Positions 33,449 through 44,628 of a DNA stretch of 64,000 bases are shown piece after piece. Numbering within the stretch: the first letter of the stretch is position 1; each line of letters opens with the position of its first letter. This DNA is from Terana coerulea (lineage: Eukaryota; Basidiomycota; Agaricomycetes; Polyporales; Phanerochaetaceae): positions 124,001-188,000 of the forward strand of contig JAKOGH010000315.1 in assembly GCA_024811115.1 (NCBI GenBank), written 5' to 3'. A model generated the notes under the pieces. The model searched no databases. It saw nothing but the letters and a program-made list of their open reading frames with translations, and had not been told where the DNA came from. The translations under genes and the position numbers were made by a program.

Positions 33449-34225
33449 TTACCTCAGCTGATCTTCAACGACACACCCTCGACAGAACGTCCTCCCACAC
33501 CCTGATCGTAAGTTGGCTGGCGTGGTGGCGAGTGGCTGGTGGAGGCCACCGCCGTGGTCGGGAGTTATGGGGTCGGTATTCCGTGCTGGGTCATATGCAT
33601 CGAAATCGCCGGAAAGCGCCCGCTTCTTGGCTGTCAACTGCAGTTCTGAATCGTCCTGAATGCCTCCCGCAAGCATCCTCTGGCCTGGCGAGGTAGCGTT
33701 GGCGCCCCGCGCATGCAGTGTCAGACGCACATTTAGGGACCTCGACTGAAAAGATCGCCTATACTCTCCGGAGTCGACATTCGCTGGGGAGATAAACCCT
33801 TCACATGTCCTTGCGCAGATCGTGCAAGATGTCGTTTGGCATCTGTCGGTGTGTCAGTCGCACATTCTACAAAAGGACGCATTAGAGTGAGAAAGGATGG
33901 AGGCGCACCCAGAGCACGTTACAAAGCCAGAAGATCGCGTGGCCACCCGTCTACACGTCTTGCACCTTCCACCCGTTGGGTTCGGAGCGTGGTTCTCGGC
34001 GTTTGGTGACGTGTCAAGTGCCCTGCTCTGGTGGATTTCCGCATCTTCAGCTGCGTGGCATTGAGGCAGCAATCTCTCAGCATGGTCTTCATGCACGTTA
34101 CATGAGTAGAAACGGGCATCTAAACTGCAGTCCGATTCTGAGCTGGGTAGCTGTACGAAGTCAGCTCGGAGGTCCACCCGACGCCGTTTTGCCGGGTGGA
34201 CAGCCTTAGATGGTGAGAATAGCAT
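33449..34225 (-). CDS. cysteine-rich zinc-binding (RING-like) protein
   Basis: Two exons, 33909-34225 and 33449-33842, join at a GTGCGC donor and GACAG acceptor to give 236 residues. The N-terminus has a basic KRRRVDLR cluster, a likely nuclear signal. The middle has regularly spaced cysteine pairs: CKTCRR, CSGC, then CTICARTC, and the C-terminus ends with GCGRTFCRGCVVED. This arrangement of CxxC pairs suggests two or more zinc sites in a split RING-like fold seen in fungal nuclear proteins. A linker of about 80 residues rich in Asp, Pro and Gly separates the Cys clusters. Reading through without splicing hits a stop after CRMCD, so the intron is needed. Partner and role are unknown. Confidence 0.7.
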
Positions 34226-34896
34226 ATTGAAGTGGGTAAAAGCGTTTCGAATACTCTGTCGAAGGTCGAAATGCCGGGATGTAGACCTGTTGTGACGGAG
34301 TGGTTGAGAAGATGCAAGCGCCCGGAAAAGCCGGCCGCGCTGAAGAAGCTCCGAAGGCTTTGTGGCGCGGGAAAAGCCGAGAAAAGCCTAGGCCATCTCG
34401 CCAGCTTGTTCTTCTTTGGATTCGTGAGTTGGCGCTATCCCCGGCATATGCAACCCATCGTGGCCCAAGCGTAAGTGATACTGCAAAACAAAACAAAATG
34501 GGTATATTTCTTGGTATATTTGCCTGTGAGCGACATTGTGACTAATTTTGCGGGAGAAGATCGCAGTCGTGAAGTTCAACACCAGACAGTCGTGCAATCC
34601 ATCCACATCATGGACTAGAATGAACACAGAAGGCAGAGAGAAGGCGCATAGCACGTTCCGCAAAGACGTATCAAGGCCAGAGTCAGGATATAGTGGTATC
34701 AGCAACTGGATTATTCAACAATAAGGAAGTGAGGAAGAAGTTAAAAGAGTGTAGCTATTCGTCGGCGAATCCATGTATTCATCGAGCGAGGAAATGGTCA
34801 ACGGTAGAAAGAGATAGACGAGTTTCTTCAAGACAGCGTGAAAGCGAAACCGCATGACGGCATAGCGCGGCGAGGTACCTACACACAACGAAGGTC
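34226..34896. other. intergenic
   Basis: Between the start of the zinc protein and the stop of the epsin gene. Small frames only; no motif. Confidence 0.5.
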
Positions 34897-35479
34897 CTAG
34901 ATGGAGAAGAAAGGCTGGTCGCTGCCTCCTCCGTATTGCTGCTGTTGCTGCTGCTGTTGCTGCGCGGCGAACGGGTTGTGACTTGGAGCACCAGTCTGCT
35001 GAGTAGCAACCCGCCCGGCCTGCGCGCCGTATCGCAGCTGACCAAAGTTTCCGAACGAATCAATGCCATCGTCCGTCCTTTGAGCGAAAAGATTCGCAAG
35101 ATGCGAATGGTCCTCATCCGCCCTGCTCGACCCTCTTGAGATTGTGCCGGTCGCGCTTGGCGGAGCAGACAGGCTCTGCTGGGGTGGTTGGGGCGACGGC
35201 GAGGACAACGACGGCGCCGGTCCGTTGGAATACGTGCCGCCGAGGTTGAAGGACACTGACGACGCCTGCGGGGCAGACAGCGGAGGGGACGCTGGCGATG
35301 GAGAGGCGGGAGCGAAAGGATTGTTCGATCCGAAGCCTGTGACCGCGGGCTGCAGATGCTGCTGCTGCTGTTGTTGTTGTTGCTGGAACTGCAGAAGTTG
35401 CTGCTGGCGCACCCATTCTTCCTGTTGCTGCTGCTGTTGTTGCTGAGCAAAGAGCTGCTGCTGTTGCTGTTGCTGCTGT

Positions 35480-35511
<32 letters not shown>

Positions 35512-36642
35512 CTGAGCGAGCATCCACTCTTGTTGTTGGCGCTGGTACTCGGCTTGCAAAGCTTCTTGTTGCGCCTGCTGCTGGTAGGGATTAAAGGAAG
35601 TGTACTGAGCGGGTACAGCGGTGAACTGAGGTTGCAAGAATGCCGAGGTATACTGGGGTTGCAGGCCGGTATCCACAAGCGGAAACGGGTTTGTCGATGG
35701 AGTCGTGTTTGGAATTCTGAAATCTGAAGGTCAGAGCTGCGCTAAGAAGAGTGTAAGGCTCACGCACAGCTGGTTGTTCTCGTCGAACAGCGCCCTTTCG
35801 TTGGCCTTATCAACCGCCTCATTTCTCTTGCGCTCTTCTTCCTCGCTCAGCTTGATTGCCTGCAGAAGGTCGCGTTCTTCTGCTGTCAAAGTACCCTTCT
35901 TCGCCTCCTCTTCCGCCAGACTGCGTTTGCTCTCTTCGATAGCTCTGCGGAGCTCGTCGTCATCACCCCTCCCTGTCCTTCTTGGCGGCAAGCTCCTGCT
36001 TCTCCTCCTGGCGTTCTCATCCTCTTCCTCCCCGAGTTCACCACTAGGACGACCAGACGAACCGGCCATGCGATCGCGCATATGTGCCCTACTACGGCGT
36101 TCCTGGCGGAGGCGCGCCTCGTCGGTGAGAAGATTCGTTATATCCTTGGCTTTCTGGCGGACATTGGCACCTTGGTCTTTGCCGTACTCGTCCTCAAATT
36201 GGAACTCTTTCAAGGTCTTGACTAAGTAGAGATTATCGCGGAAGTAGATGACGACGTTCTCGGAGCCGGCGTGCAGAAGGTAGTCGAGGACAGTCAGAGA
36301 CTATAAGACATGTTAGCCGAGACCGAGCGTGGAGATATATGCCCACTCACTTTGAAGACGTGTCGCCAGTTCTTTCCCTTGTCGTTGAGCCGTTTATCTA
36401 GCATCTCCATAATCTCCACGAAGTCATTCCTGAGCAAGAATGAGTACGTGGGGTCATCAGATGGTTTGCGACACGTACTGATTGTAGGTCAACTGGGCCA
36501 ACTCGTTCATTTGCGTACCGCTTGGGCCCCAGGGATCGTTGGACGTCGCATCTCGCACCTTCGCTTGGACATCGGAATAGCCTTTTGTGTAGTTCTTGGC
36601 TACTCGTACGATGCCCTTGCCAAAGTGCTGCATCGTAGACAT
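34897..36642 (-). CDS. epsin (ENTH domain, UIMs, NPF motifs, polyQ tail)
   Basis: Endocytic adaptor that binds phosphoinositides, ubiquitinated cargo, clathrin and EH-domain proteins. Four exons (36479-36642, 36351-36429, 35768-36300, 34897-35716) give 531 residues with no frame break. Residues 8-150 are an ENTH domain: KVRDATSNDPWGPSG, DFVEIMEMLDKRL, WRHVFKSLTVLDYLLH and NVRQKAKDI. Two ubiquitin-interacting motifs follow, DDDELRRAIEESKRSL and ERDLLQAIKLSEEEE. The C-terminal half has three NPF motifs (TNPFP, NNPFAP, HNPFAA) for EH domains and long glutamine tracts. This matches yeast Ent1/Ent2 in domain order. The Q tracts are the source of many spurious frames in this segment. Confidence 0.93.
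35356..35520. repeat. CTG/TTG trinucleotide tract coding polyglutamine
   Basis: Long CTG/TTG runs on the plus strand are CAG/CAA codons of the epsin on the minus strand, in several blocks, the longest of about 20 glutamines (35450-35515). A smaller block lies at 34935-34968. CAG and CAA are mixed, which usually limits slippage. Confidence 0.85.
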
Positions 36643-36787
36643 CTTGGCTTGAGAAACACAACTATCTGAGTCGAATGCGGTGTTGAAGGGGGAAAGCTGG
36701 GGGCTGGGTGGGAACTAGGGACGTCGGGGACTAGCGAAAAGGGTGGTCCTGGAGATTCGCCGAGCGAGGTCACTGCTTCAGCCAGGC

Positions 36788-36812
36788 AGGAATGGTTCAG
36801 TGGTAGAATGAG
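36788..36812 (+). pseudogene. tRNA-Gly 5'-half relic
   Basis: GGAATGGTTCAGTGGTAGAAT closely matches the 5' third (D-arm with A box) of a eukaryotic tRNA-Gly(GCC), but no anticodon arm, T-arm or 3' acceptor follows. Likely a truncated copy, 240 bp from an intact tRNA-Gly. Confidence 0.4.
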
Positions 36813-37028
36813 TAAAAGAGCATAAAGAGGATAGAGAGCTGTCAAGCGGTAACCAAAGTTACTAATCTCGGTCGCAAATCGTCACTTATGGAGACGGTGT
36901 AAGTATGCCAGGTGCCCGACCAGTGTGAAGCATTGACGGGCTTCGCAGGCAATTCGCAGGTGAAACTGCGGTCCGGGCGTGTCTCGCGATGCACGCTGTA
37001 TATAGCATGTGCACGAGATAATTACAGC

Positions 37029-37100
37029 ACACCGATGGTGAAGTGGTTATCATGCTTGCCTTCCAAGCAAGCGGCACGGGTTCGATTCCCGTTCGGTGTA
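37029..37100 (+). tRNA. tRNA-Gly (anticodon UCC)
   Basis: Identical over all 72 nt to the gene at 28100 and in opposite orientation. Acceptor ACACCGA/TCGGTGT, anticodon loop CTTCCAA, T-loop TTCGATT and discriminator A. A TTTT terminator lies at 37110-37113. Confidence 0.95.
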
Positions 37101-37546
37101 TAAAAAATATTTTCTCTGTAACACTATTTGAGCAAGCTGAATTTTTCTTTCCGACAGGTTCACCGTTCAGACTCCAGACTCCAGAGTCTTCAAACTCCAC
37201 AGTTCTACAGACTACATTTAACCAAAGTAATTACTAAGAAGTAGTAAGAACCAGCAAGTGATAGTTTAAATTTTACAAGTTTCAGAATTGGACTGCAGAA
37301 TGCAGGTTTCAGAAAATCAATTGTTTGGCCGCTAACGGTGTGCAGTATGTGCTATGAACGCAGCGAGGGCATAGTGTCTTCCTTGACAGTTGCATATTTG
37401 AAGCTAAACGAATATTATGGGGTATATGCAACGGCGACACGCGAGGTAAGATGATACACGAAAAGCGACGCATAACAGTATCCAAGAGACAGTGTATTGT
37501 ACGCAAAGTCCGGAACCCATATATTATACTGGTGCTACCACATAAA

Positions 37547-39352
37547 TTAATGTCCATGATGTGCAGGCGTACTCGGCCCGCTGTAGTCCACGTACGGCGG
37601 CGGCAGCTCTTGTATCACGCCACTAGTCCCGCCGTCTAGGTGCTGGACGATCACGCTCGGGCGCAGATCGGCGTCGGACTCCATGCCCAGCGTGCGCGAG
37701 GCGAACTCCTGCCGCTGCGAGTGCCGGCGCGCGGCGCCACCCGCCGACGACGGCGGTAGCGACGACTCGGGGTGCGACGACTGGGTGTACGCCGAGTGCG
37801 CATACGACGACTGCGCGGCGGACGGTCGAGCGCCGCCTCGCGCGCCTTGTCGTATGCGTACGGCTGCACGACGTTGCGGTGCGACGTCGTCGCGGCGGTC
37901 GAGTCGGGCGCGTAGGGGTCGTACGTCGACGACGGCGCGGAGTCCACGCGCTCGCGCTCACGGTCAGCATAGGTGGACGCGACAGTCGATGGGGCGACGA
38001 GCGGGATGGCGGAGGGGCTGTCGAGCCCACCGTACTGCGTCTTCGGCGAGCGTGGTGGAAATGCCGCCGTTTGTGCGCCCGGATAGTCGTCGCCCGTAAT
38101 GTCCCACTGCCCGCGTTCCCGCACATGCGCGCTGCGGCGGCGGCGCCAGAACCACAAGCCAACGGCAAGACCGATGACTAGGGGAATGCCGAGTCCCGCC
38201 CCCAGGCCGATGGCGACGCCGCTGTGGTTGGTGTTACTCTCGTTCCCGTTCCCCGTTTGCGCAGGATGAGAGCCTGAAGATGTGCTTGTCGAGCCTGCAC
38301 CGGAGGAGCCGCTTGCGTTTGATGACCTTGACTCAGATGATTCCAAATTGTTGCAGGTTGTGTCGGTAGATCCTGACGTGTTGATAATGGCTGTTGAGGT
38401 ACCCCACTGCCCGGTCCTGCACAGCTAGACTCAGTATCATACACTGCTTATCAGCGGTCCCCACTCACGCATCAAAAACAGACGCTAGAGTAGCACAAGA
38501 ATACAATCAGTGATGTCCGAATAAAACGCAGAAGAGCGCAAATCTATAAATGTTGGGATATCTCTACTCACCCATGAATTTTGAGTTCGGGTCTGCCCTG
38601 TTGATGTACGTGAGGACGTTGTCGTGGGATGACTTCATAGTCCAGTTCGTCATGGTATCTGAATTCAGCTGAGCTAAAACCAAGGTATATGGCATTTGGC
38701 CTCCAGTGACGGTTAATCCCCATGGTTGGCATGTGGCAAGAGTATCGGTGACGTTGGCATGGAGGGAGGGAAGGGATGAAGGCGGCGTTGGTATGCATGA
38801 CGTGTCGCTTCCGGCTACACTGTACTGTGATTAGATTCTACGGGTTCATATCAGATAACACAGTGGACGCACCGATAATATTGTACAACACCGTGTCTAT
38901 TCCCCCTGAGCTCCCATGAGAATCAACGATGGTGAGCATGAGGCTCGCGCCTGCAGAACGGCGATAGTCAGCGCAGCTCTCTGTTGCTTGCGGCATTCAT
39001 GCCCAGACGTACCCCGCTTGTGGTTCGCTTTCCACGCAAGATTCGAGGCATCCGCGCCTATCATGGTCGTGGTTGGGATGCCTCCGTCCTCAAAGGCTAT
39101 CATGTAGTATGGTGGTACTCCAGTCGCAGTTGGAGCGCTTGAGTTTGTCACGATGATTACTGGAAGCGTTTGGCACTCTTGGAATCTCGTTCCGGACTTG
39201 ACTGTTCTGTTAGATTACCAACAGAAGTAGCACTGTGAAGTACTCACCACCCCTCCTCCCCAGCCCCACTCGAAAGCCTTAGGTATCTGTGCATTGACTC
39301 CGGATATGAGGAAAGGCAAGATGCCCAGTAACGTCGCGTGGATCCTCCGCAT
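37547..39352 (-). CDS. type I membrane protein, Ser/Thr-rich ectodomain, PPPY tail (function unknown)
   Basis: A signal peptide (MRRIHATLLGILPFLISGVNA) starts at 39352. Six exons follow, about 39251-39352, 39013-39206, 38873-38950, 38572-38814, 38469-38484 and 37547-38416. The ectodomain shows two related beta-type segments (PPYYMIAFEDGG and QMPYTLVLAQLNS), a Ser/Gly-rich stalk, then one membrane helix (VAIGLGAGLGIPLVIGLAVG) followed by WFWRRRR. The cytoplasmic tail is Ser/Pro-rich and ends near ELPPPYVDYSGPSTPA, which carries a PPxY motif for WW-domain or ubiquitin-ligase binding. One base seems lost near 37820-37830 (KAREAALDR against SAAQSSYAHSAYTQSS), and the exon 1-2 join is one base out of phase. 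Exon 5 is only 16 nt. This architecture is common in basidiomycetes and resembles wall sensors; no function is proven. Confidence 0.72.
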
Positions 39353-40362
39353 TCTGTACGACCTGCGCAAGCCAGAAGTGGTTTCGTGAAAGGTAAATGT
39401 GTGAAGGGCTCGAAAATGAAGAAGTCGAAAGAGGGGGAAAGAAAGAGATGCCGTCGGGTCCACCAAGCGGACGGCGGGGGTGGTTAGACTTTGCACGCAC
39501 CGCCCTAGTACATATATGAATCGGGCGAGCTAGTCGAATGTTGGTCGATTGATGAGATGTACGCACACCTCCCGCTTACGGCGCCCTTCTTGGGGTGCGG
39601 TTGATACGGCGGTAGGCGCTATGAGCAGCTGCCAGCCAAAGATGTATGCTGGCTGCGCAATGTTCCCATGCTCGTGAGAGCCACGAATCTGCGCGTCACC
39701 TGGGCTGGAGAGCGGCGGGCCTGCGGTACGCAAGAACGATGCAAAGACTCAGAACATTGAAGCTTGGATCCTGTAGAATCGGCGAGGGTTAGGTAGGGGG
39801 TTGGTAAGGGTCCTCATTGCGACGAACGGTTGTCAGCTTGGCGGCCGCTCGGTGCCTGAAGCTCTCAGCATCAGATGGTCTCCCAGATGATCAAAATGCG
39901 AAACTTACATGACGTCGATACGGCGGTGGGGAGCGGTTGGCGGTGGCAGTGTATTATTTCACTGTACTTACACTGCAGTATGTGGACCTAGATGCGTGGT
40001 CCAGAACATTGCATCTGCAGCTTAATGGCGGTGACGATACAGAATCCAGTGCTTACGGAAGTGTGCGCACATCTGAATTCGAGGATAAAGAACGCTTCAA
40101 TCAGGGACAGCAAGTAGACCGAGATACCGTAATATTGCTCACCGTCTCATGTCATGGTGGGTGTTGCAAGACAACATCCGGCGCTCGAGCTCTCAAGGTT
40201 GCGAGAGATCTAGACTCAAAAAATTGTCAGAGAATACACCAAATCGGACGCTTACCACGGGAGGCTGGACAATACACAGTAACTGCGATAGGCTGCACAC
40301 TAGAATTCCGATAAATGCTATTGATACATTACTTCAAATATCCAGTTTTATGAGACGCGACT
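39353..40362. other. intergenic, nothing supported
   Basis: Open frames at 39530-39733 (minus) and 39937-40314 (plus) carry no recognised domain. Confidence 0.5.
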
Positions 40363-42092
40363 CTACGCAGACGCAGCGGCGGCCTCCGCCGCAACCAAGG
40401 TGGCGCTGTCCGTCAGCACCTTGTTCAACCCATCCCGGTGCAAGCAGTTCGCAAACGCGAAGCTCTGCGCGATCGAGTCCAGCTCCGCCTCGCTCTTGCC
40501 CGCAAAGTGCTCCGCCCACTCGCGCACGAGGAACTCCGAGACGAGGATGTTGCGCGACAGCCGCCCGATGCGGTCGCTGAGCTTCCACACGGGCGCCGGG
40601 TACAGGGCCTGGTGTTCGGGCTTGATCTCCTGCTTGACGAGGTCGAGGAGCGGCTGGTAGATGTGGCGGACGGCGCTGTCGTCCGCGCCCCAGGCGTCGA
40701 TGGCAAGACGGTGCTTTTTCGCGAGGAAGTCCTTGAAGAGCGTCATGTATGCGGTGTCCCGCGCGACGTGGACCATGCCCTGGAAGCCGATGTCCTTGTA
40801 CAGCCAGATCGACCAGCTCAGACGGTCCTATTGGAGTAGGTCAGCCATGTGCAATTGACCTATGGCACGGTCACGCACCTTGTTGTAGATGTCGAGCTGA
40901 TCCTTCAAGACCTTGTACCGCTCGTCATTGATGGCATCGGTCAAGTCACCTTCATACTCCTTGCGCGCATACACAGGGCCCCACTCGCCGTTCCACACGC
41001 ACAGACCGCGCTGGTCCATCCACTCGCGCTTCTTCTCGTAGCTCCGCCTCAGCCGCCTCAGCTGCGTGTCGCTGCTCACGTACTTCTCGGGACTGGCAGG
41101 GAAACCGAAGACGGAGTAGTCGTGGATCGCATACGCGGTGTTCGCCCAGCGCTTCTGCGCGTCGCCGAAGTGCGAGAAATCCGAGGCGAAGGTGTTTCCG
41201 TCGAGGAACAGGGCGTGATGGGGGTCGATGTCGCGGATGGCCTTGTACACTCGGTCGTAGAAGGTGATGAGGCGCGTCTGATAGGGGTCCGTGGGCTCGT
41301 TGAGAGGGTTGTACCCCGCGATCCAAGTGTTGTCCTTGTAGTGCTTCGCGAGCTCTTCCCAGAGCCAGACGGTGCGATCCTGGAAATCCTTGTGATTCCA
41401 GAAGTTGGCGATGTGCGTGCCGGCGTCGGCGTGCCAGTCGGTATTTTGGCCACCAGGGGCGGTGTGAAGATCAAGAATAGTGTAAATGCCGTGCTTTGGC
41501 GCAGAGATCAATGACACGGTCCAGGTGCTTGAAGCCTTCGGGCTTGAGGACGCGTGGGTTCATGTCATCTGGACAGACGCGTTGTCTCGATGACTTGTTA
41601 ACATGAAAGTGATACACTCACCTTCAAAGTGCCTATAGTTGAAGGGAAGACGGATGCAGTTGAGCCCGAGGCTCTTGAAGAACGCGGCGTCTTCGTCTTG
41701 GAAGAAGTACTCCAAAAACTGGATGAACACATGAACATTCAATTATCCATCCACATGCGCATATATGCGTATTGCGCACCTTGTCGAAGAAGAACTCAGA
41801 TTTCTCCTTGCCAACAACATCCGCCAAAGCCGCGCGGATCTGGAACTCGCAACCAGGGTATCCTAAAAACCCCGCAGAAATCAGTACTCCAGATCGCAAC
41901 AGGAAATCAACAGCACATACCGGAGATGAAGTTTTCCATGCTGCAGAGGTGCAGATCATTAGCAACTTCCAAGTCACCGACATTAAGTAGGCCCACTCAC
42001 TTCATCCATCCACCGAGACCGGCGCCGCGCAGAATGATCTCCTTGTCATCCTTGTCAACGAGCTTTGTGCCAGAGACTTTGATGTACGCCAT
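40363..42092 (-). CDS. glycoside hydrolase family 5 protein (copy 1, one frame break)
   Basis: Retaining glycosidase of clan GH-A, probably acting on beta-glucans. Six exons (42001-42092, 41921-41940, 41780-41862, 41622-41718, 40879-41568, 40363-40827) give 481 residues after removing one base. The acid/base Glu is in GYNPLNEP and the nucleophile Glu in VWNGEWGPVYA. Other family blocks are ILRGAGLGGW, GLNCIRLPFNYRHFE, YTILDLHTAPGGQN and SWSIWLYKD. There is no signal peptide, so it may act inside the cell. An AAA run (TTT on plus, 41495-41497) has one A too many, between DLCAK and HGIYTILD; the plus-strand paralogue is intact at this place. Exon 2 has only 20 nt, as in the paralogue. The exact GH5 subfamily is not assigned. 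Confidence 0.88.
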
Positions 42093-42859
42093 TTCGAATG
42101 AGCAGTGGGAATGTAACAACGCTCCAAGTCGCGCACTCACCAGTGTTTAAATACCAGTATTGAAGGAGGCGTGGACGGCCCGGATGGGACGGTGGAAGAT
42201 GAGTGAGTGCGCCTCATCCGACATTTTACCGTCGGACCATAGATCTTGGGCTATCAGGCAATATCAAACCTTCCAATTCACGGGATAAGGCACAGAGGAC
42301 GGGGTCGAGGTCGACGTGCGAGATGTGGTGGTCGACGAGGAAAGATGTGGCGGTCGTCGAGAAAGACGGCTCGCCGCCTGATGGCGCTTATTTTAAGTAG
42401 TCTTGCACCGCTAGCCGAATTAGGCAATTGTAGTGAACACGAGCTCGTCTGTGTTTCGTGAGCTCTTACACGCCTCGCATTCTCTCAGTTCTAGTATTTC
42501 CGCGGGGATGCTCGCTGATGCTCGGCACCATTGTCACGTTGAACATCATATGCATCTTCGTCTTCCAACATACGGAAGCTGAGCGGAGCGTAGTAAGCAG
42601 AGCTAACCTCGATCTCCTTCCAGGGGGTAATGCTCTCACACCCGAAGTAAAGCCGGGAGGGCGAACACTACAAGTGGTTTAGCTTCACAGCACCTCCACG
42701 GTTCCTTTGTACACGCCCCGTCATGTGTCTTGATCCATCATTCACGGTACTCAGGGCGGAGTCTTGAACGCCCAGCACGGACCGTATGCATAACATCGAG
42801 TCTAGATATATGCTGAGGTGCAGCATAGTTGTCATTACTTTCTCCAAGCGCTTTCTAAG
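42093..42859. promoter_or_regulatory. shared divergent promoter of the GH5 pair
   Basis: 767 bp between the two ATGs, with no exon recognised. Short open frames (42246-42461, 42458-42682) look like chance. Any shared regulatory site for the duplicated pair should lie here. Confidence 0.5.
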
Positions 42860-44533
42860 ATGGCCACAGGTTTTCTAAAGGTTCAAGGGACGAGGCTCGT
42901 GGATAGCGAAGTGAAGGAGGTGATTCTGAGGGGAGCAGGTCTTGGCGGGTGGCAATGGTGAGTCCGAGTGACTCTACTCGCAAGGGAGTACACTCAGAAA
43001 AACAAAGTATGGAGAATTTCATTACAGGTGAGCTGCGGTCTCTAAAGCTCTTCGATACCGGAGATTGACCTTGTTCAGGATTTCCTGGATGTGAATTCCA
43101 AATTCGCGACACTCTCACCGAAGTTATCGGCAGCCAGAAATCGGAGTTTTTCTTCGACAAGGTACGCCGTAGCAGAATCATCTACCAAACCCTTCAGTAG
43201 ACCTCATATCTTGTAAGTTTCTTGAGTATTTCTTCACCGACCCCGATGCCGCCTTCTTCAAATCGCTCGGCCTGAACTGCATCCGCATCGCGCTGAACTA
43301 TCGGCATTTCGAGGACCCCATGAACCCCTTCGTTCTGAAGGAATCGGGCTTCATTCAGCTCGATCGCATAGTCCGCATCTGCGCTGCGCACGGCATCTAC
43401 ACCATTCTCGACATGCACACCGCTCCCGGAGGACAGAACGGCGGCTGGCACTCTGACGCGGGCACGCACATCGCGTTGTTCTGGATACACAAGAACTTGC
43501 AGGACCGAATGGTCTGGCTGTGGACTGAGATTGCGAAGCACTACAGAGACGAGCCCTGGATTGCGGGGTACAACCCTCTCAACGAGCCGGCGGACCCGAC
43601 GAAGGAGCCCAACGCAGGGCGGCTGATCGAGTACTATGACCGCGTCGAGAAGGCGATACGCAGCGTGGACCCAAACCATACGCTGTTCCTCGACGGTAAC
43701 AGCTACGCGACCGACTTCAGTGGCTTCCCGGACGACGCAGGCACGCGGTGGTCAAACACCGCGTTCGCGATACACGATTATTCGCTTTATGGATTCCCGA
43801 AGACGCCCGAGCCGTATGCGCGTACGCCTGAACAAATGCGAAGGATGCGCAGGAGCTACGAGAAGAAGAGGGAGTGGATGGACCAGCGTGGACTTTGCGT
43901 TTGGAATGGAGAGTGGGGTCCTGTATATGCCAGAAAGGAGTACGAGGGCGATGCAGTGAACGAGATCAACGAGCGACGATATAACGTGCTCAAGGACCAG
44001 TTGGATCTGTACGACAAGGTGGGCTCAGACTTGTCACCGTCGCATTCCTAACCTGAAGACTGATTCGGCACTCGTAGGATCGCCTGAGCTGGTCAATCTG
44101 GCTGTACAAAGATATCGGGTACCAAGGAATGGTGCACGTTTCACCGGAGACTCCCTACATGAAGCTCCTGACGTCCACGGGTTTCCTTCAGAAGAAGTAC
44201 CGACTTGCAGTGGATCCTTGGGGCGCAGACGATGCGGCCGTGCGACACATCTACGAGCCGATCAAAGATCTGATCAAGAGCAATGTCGCGAAGGAAGAGC
44301 ACCAAAATCTGTACCCGTACCCCTTGTGGACCCTCGAAGGCCGCGTCGAGAGGATAGCACGCTGCATGCTGCTCGGTGAATTCCTAGTGAAAGAATGGGC
44401 CGAGCACTTCATAGGAAAGAGCGAGGAGGAACTTGATGACCTGGCTAAGAGCTTCTTGTTTGACAACTGCCTGAAGCGGGAGGGCCTTAACAAGGTCTTG
44501 ACCGAGTATGCGGCAAGTGTAGGATTAGTGTGA
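42860..44533 (+). CDS. glycoside hydrolase family 5 protein (copy 2, intact)
   Basis: Paralogue of the minus-strand GH5, transcribed away from it. Five exons (42860-42957, 43008-43027, 43079-43161, 43218-44018, 44078-44533) give 485 residues with an open frame throughout. The catalytic Glu residues lie in GYNPLNEPAD and WNGEWGPVYA. Exons 2 and 3 have exactly the same lengths as in the other copy (20 and 83 nt), while the intron after the HFE motif of copy 1 is absent here, so introns were gained or lost since duplication. LNYRHFEDP replaces LPFNYRHFE (Pro-Phe to Ala-Leu beside a substrate-site strand). No signal peptide. The C-terminal helical segment (EWAEHFIGKSEEELDDLAKS) is shared by both copies and extends beyond the usual barrel. 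Confidence 0.92.
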
Positions 44534-44628
44534 CACGGCGAGATTGAAAGTGATCCAACTTGTCAATAGCGTCACATTCTACACCAAAAATAATGTGTAT
44601 TCACGGCACGTCGCGTTGAAGTGTTGCA

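Noticed and set aside
34779..35678. 299-codon Ser/Asn/Arg-rich frame and Leu-rich frames on the plus strand
   Set aside because: Alternative frames of the CAG/CAA repeats in the epsin gene.
37623..38181. Arg-rich frames on both strands
   Set aside because: Out-of-frame readings of the GC-rich cytoplasmic tail of the membrane protein.
40849..41514. 221-codon plus-strand frame
   Set aside because: Antisense to GH5 copy 1, whose catalytic motifs lie on the minus strand.
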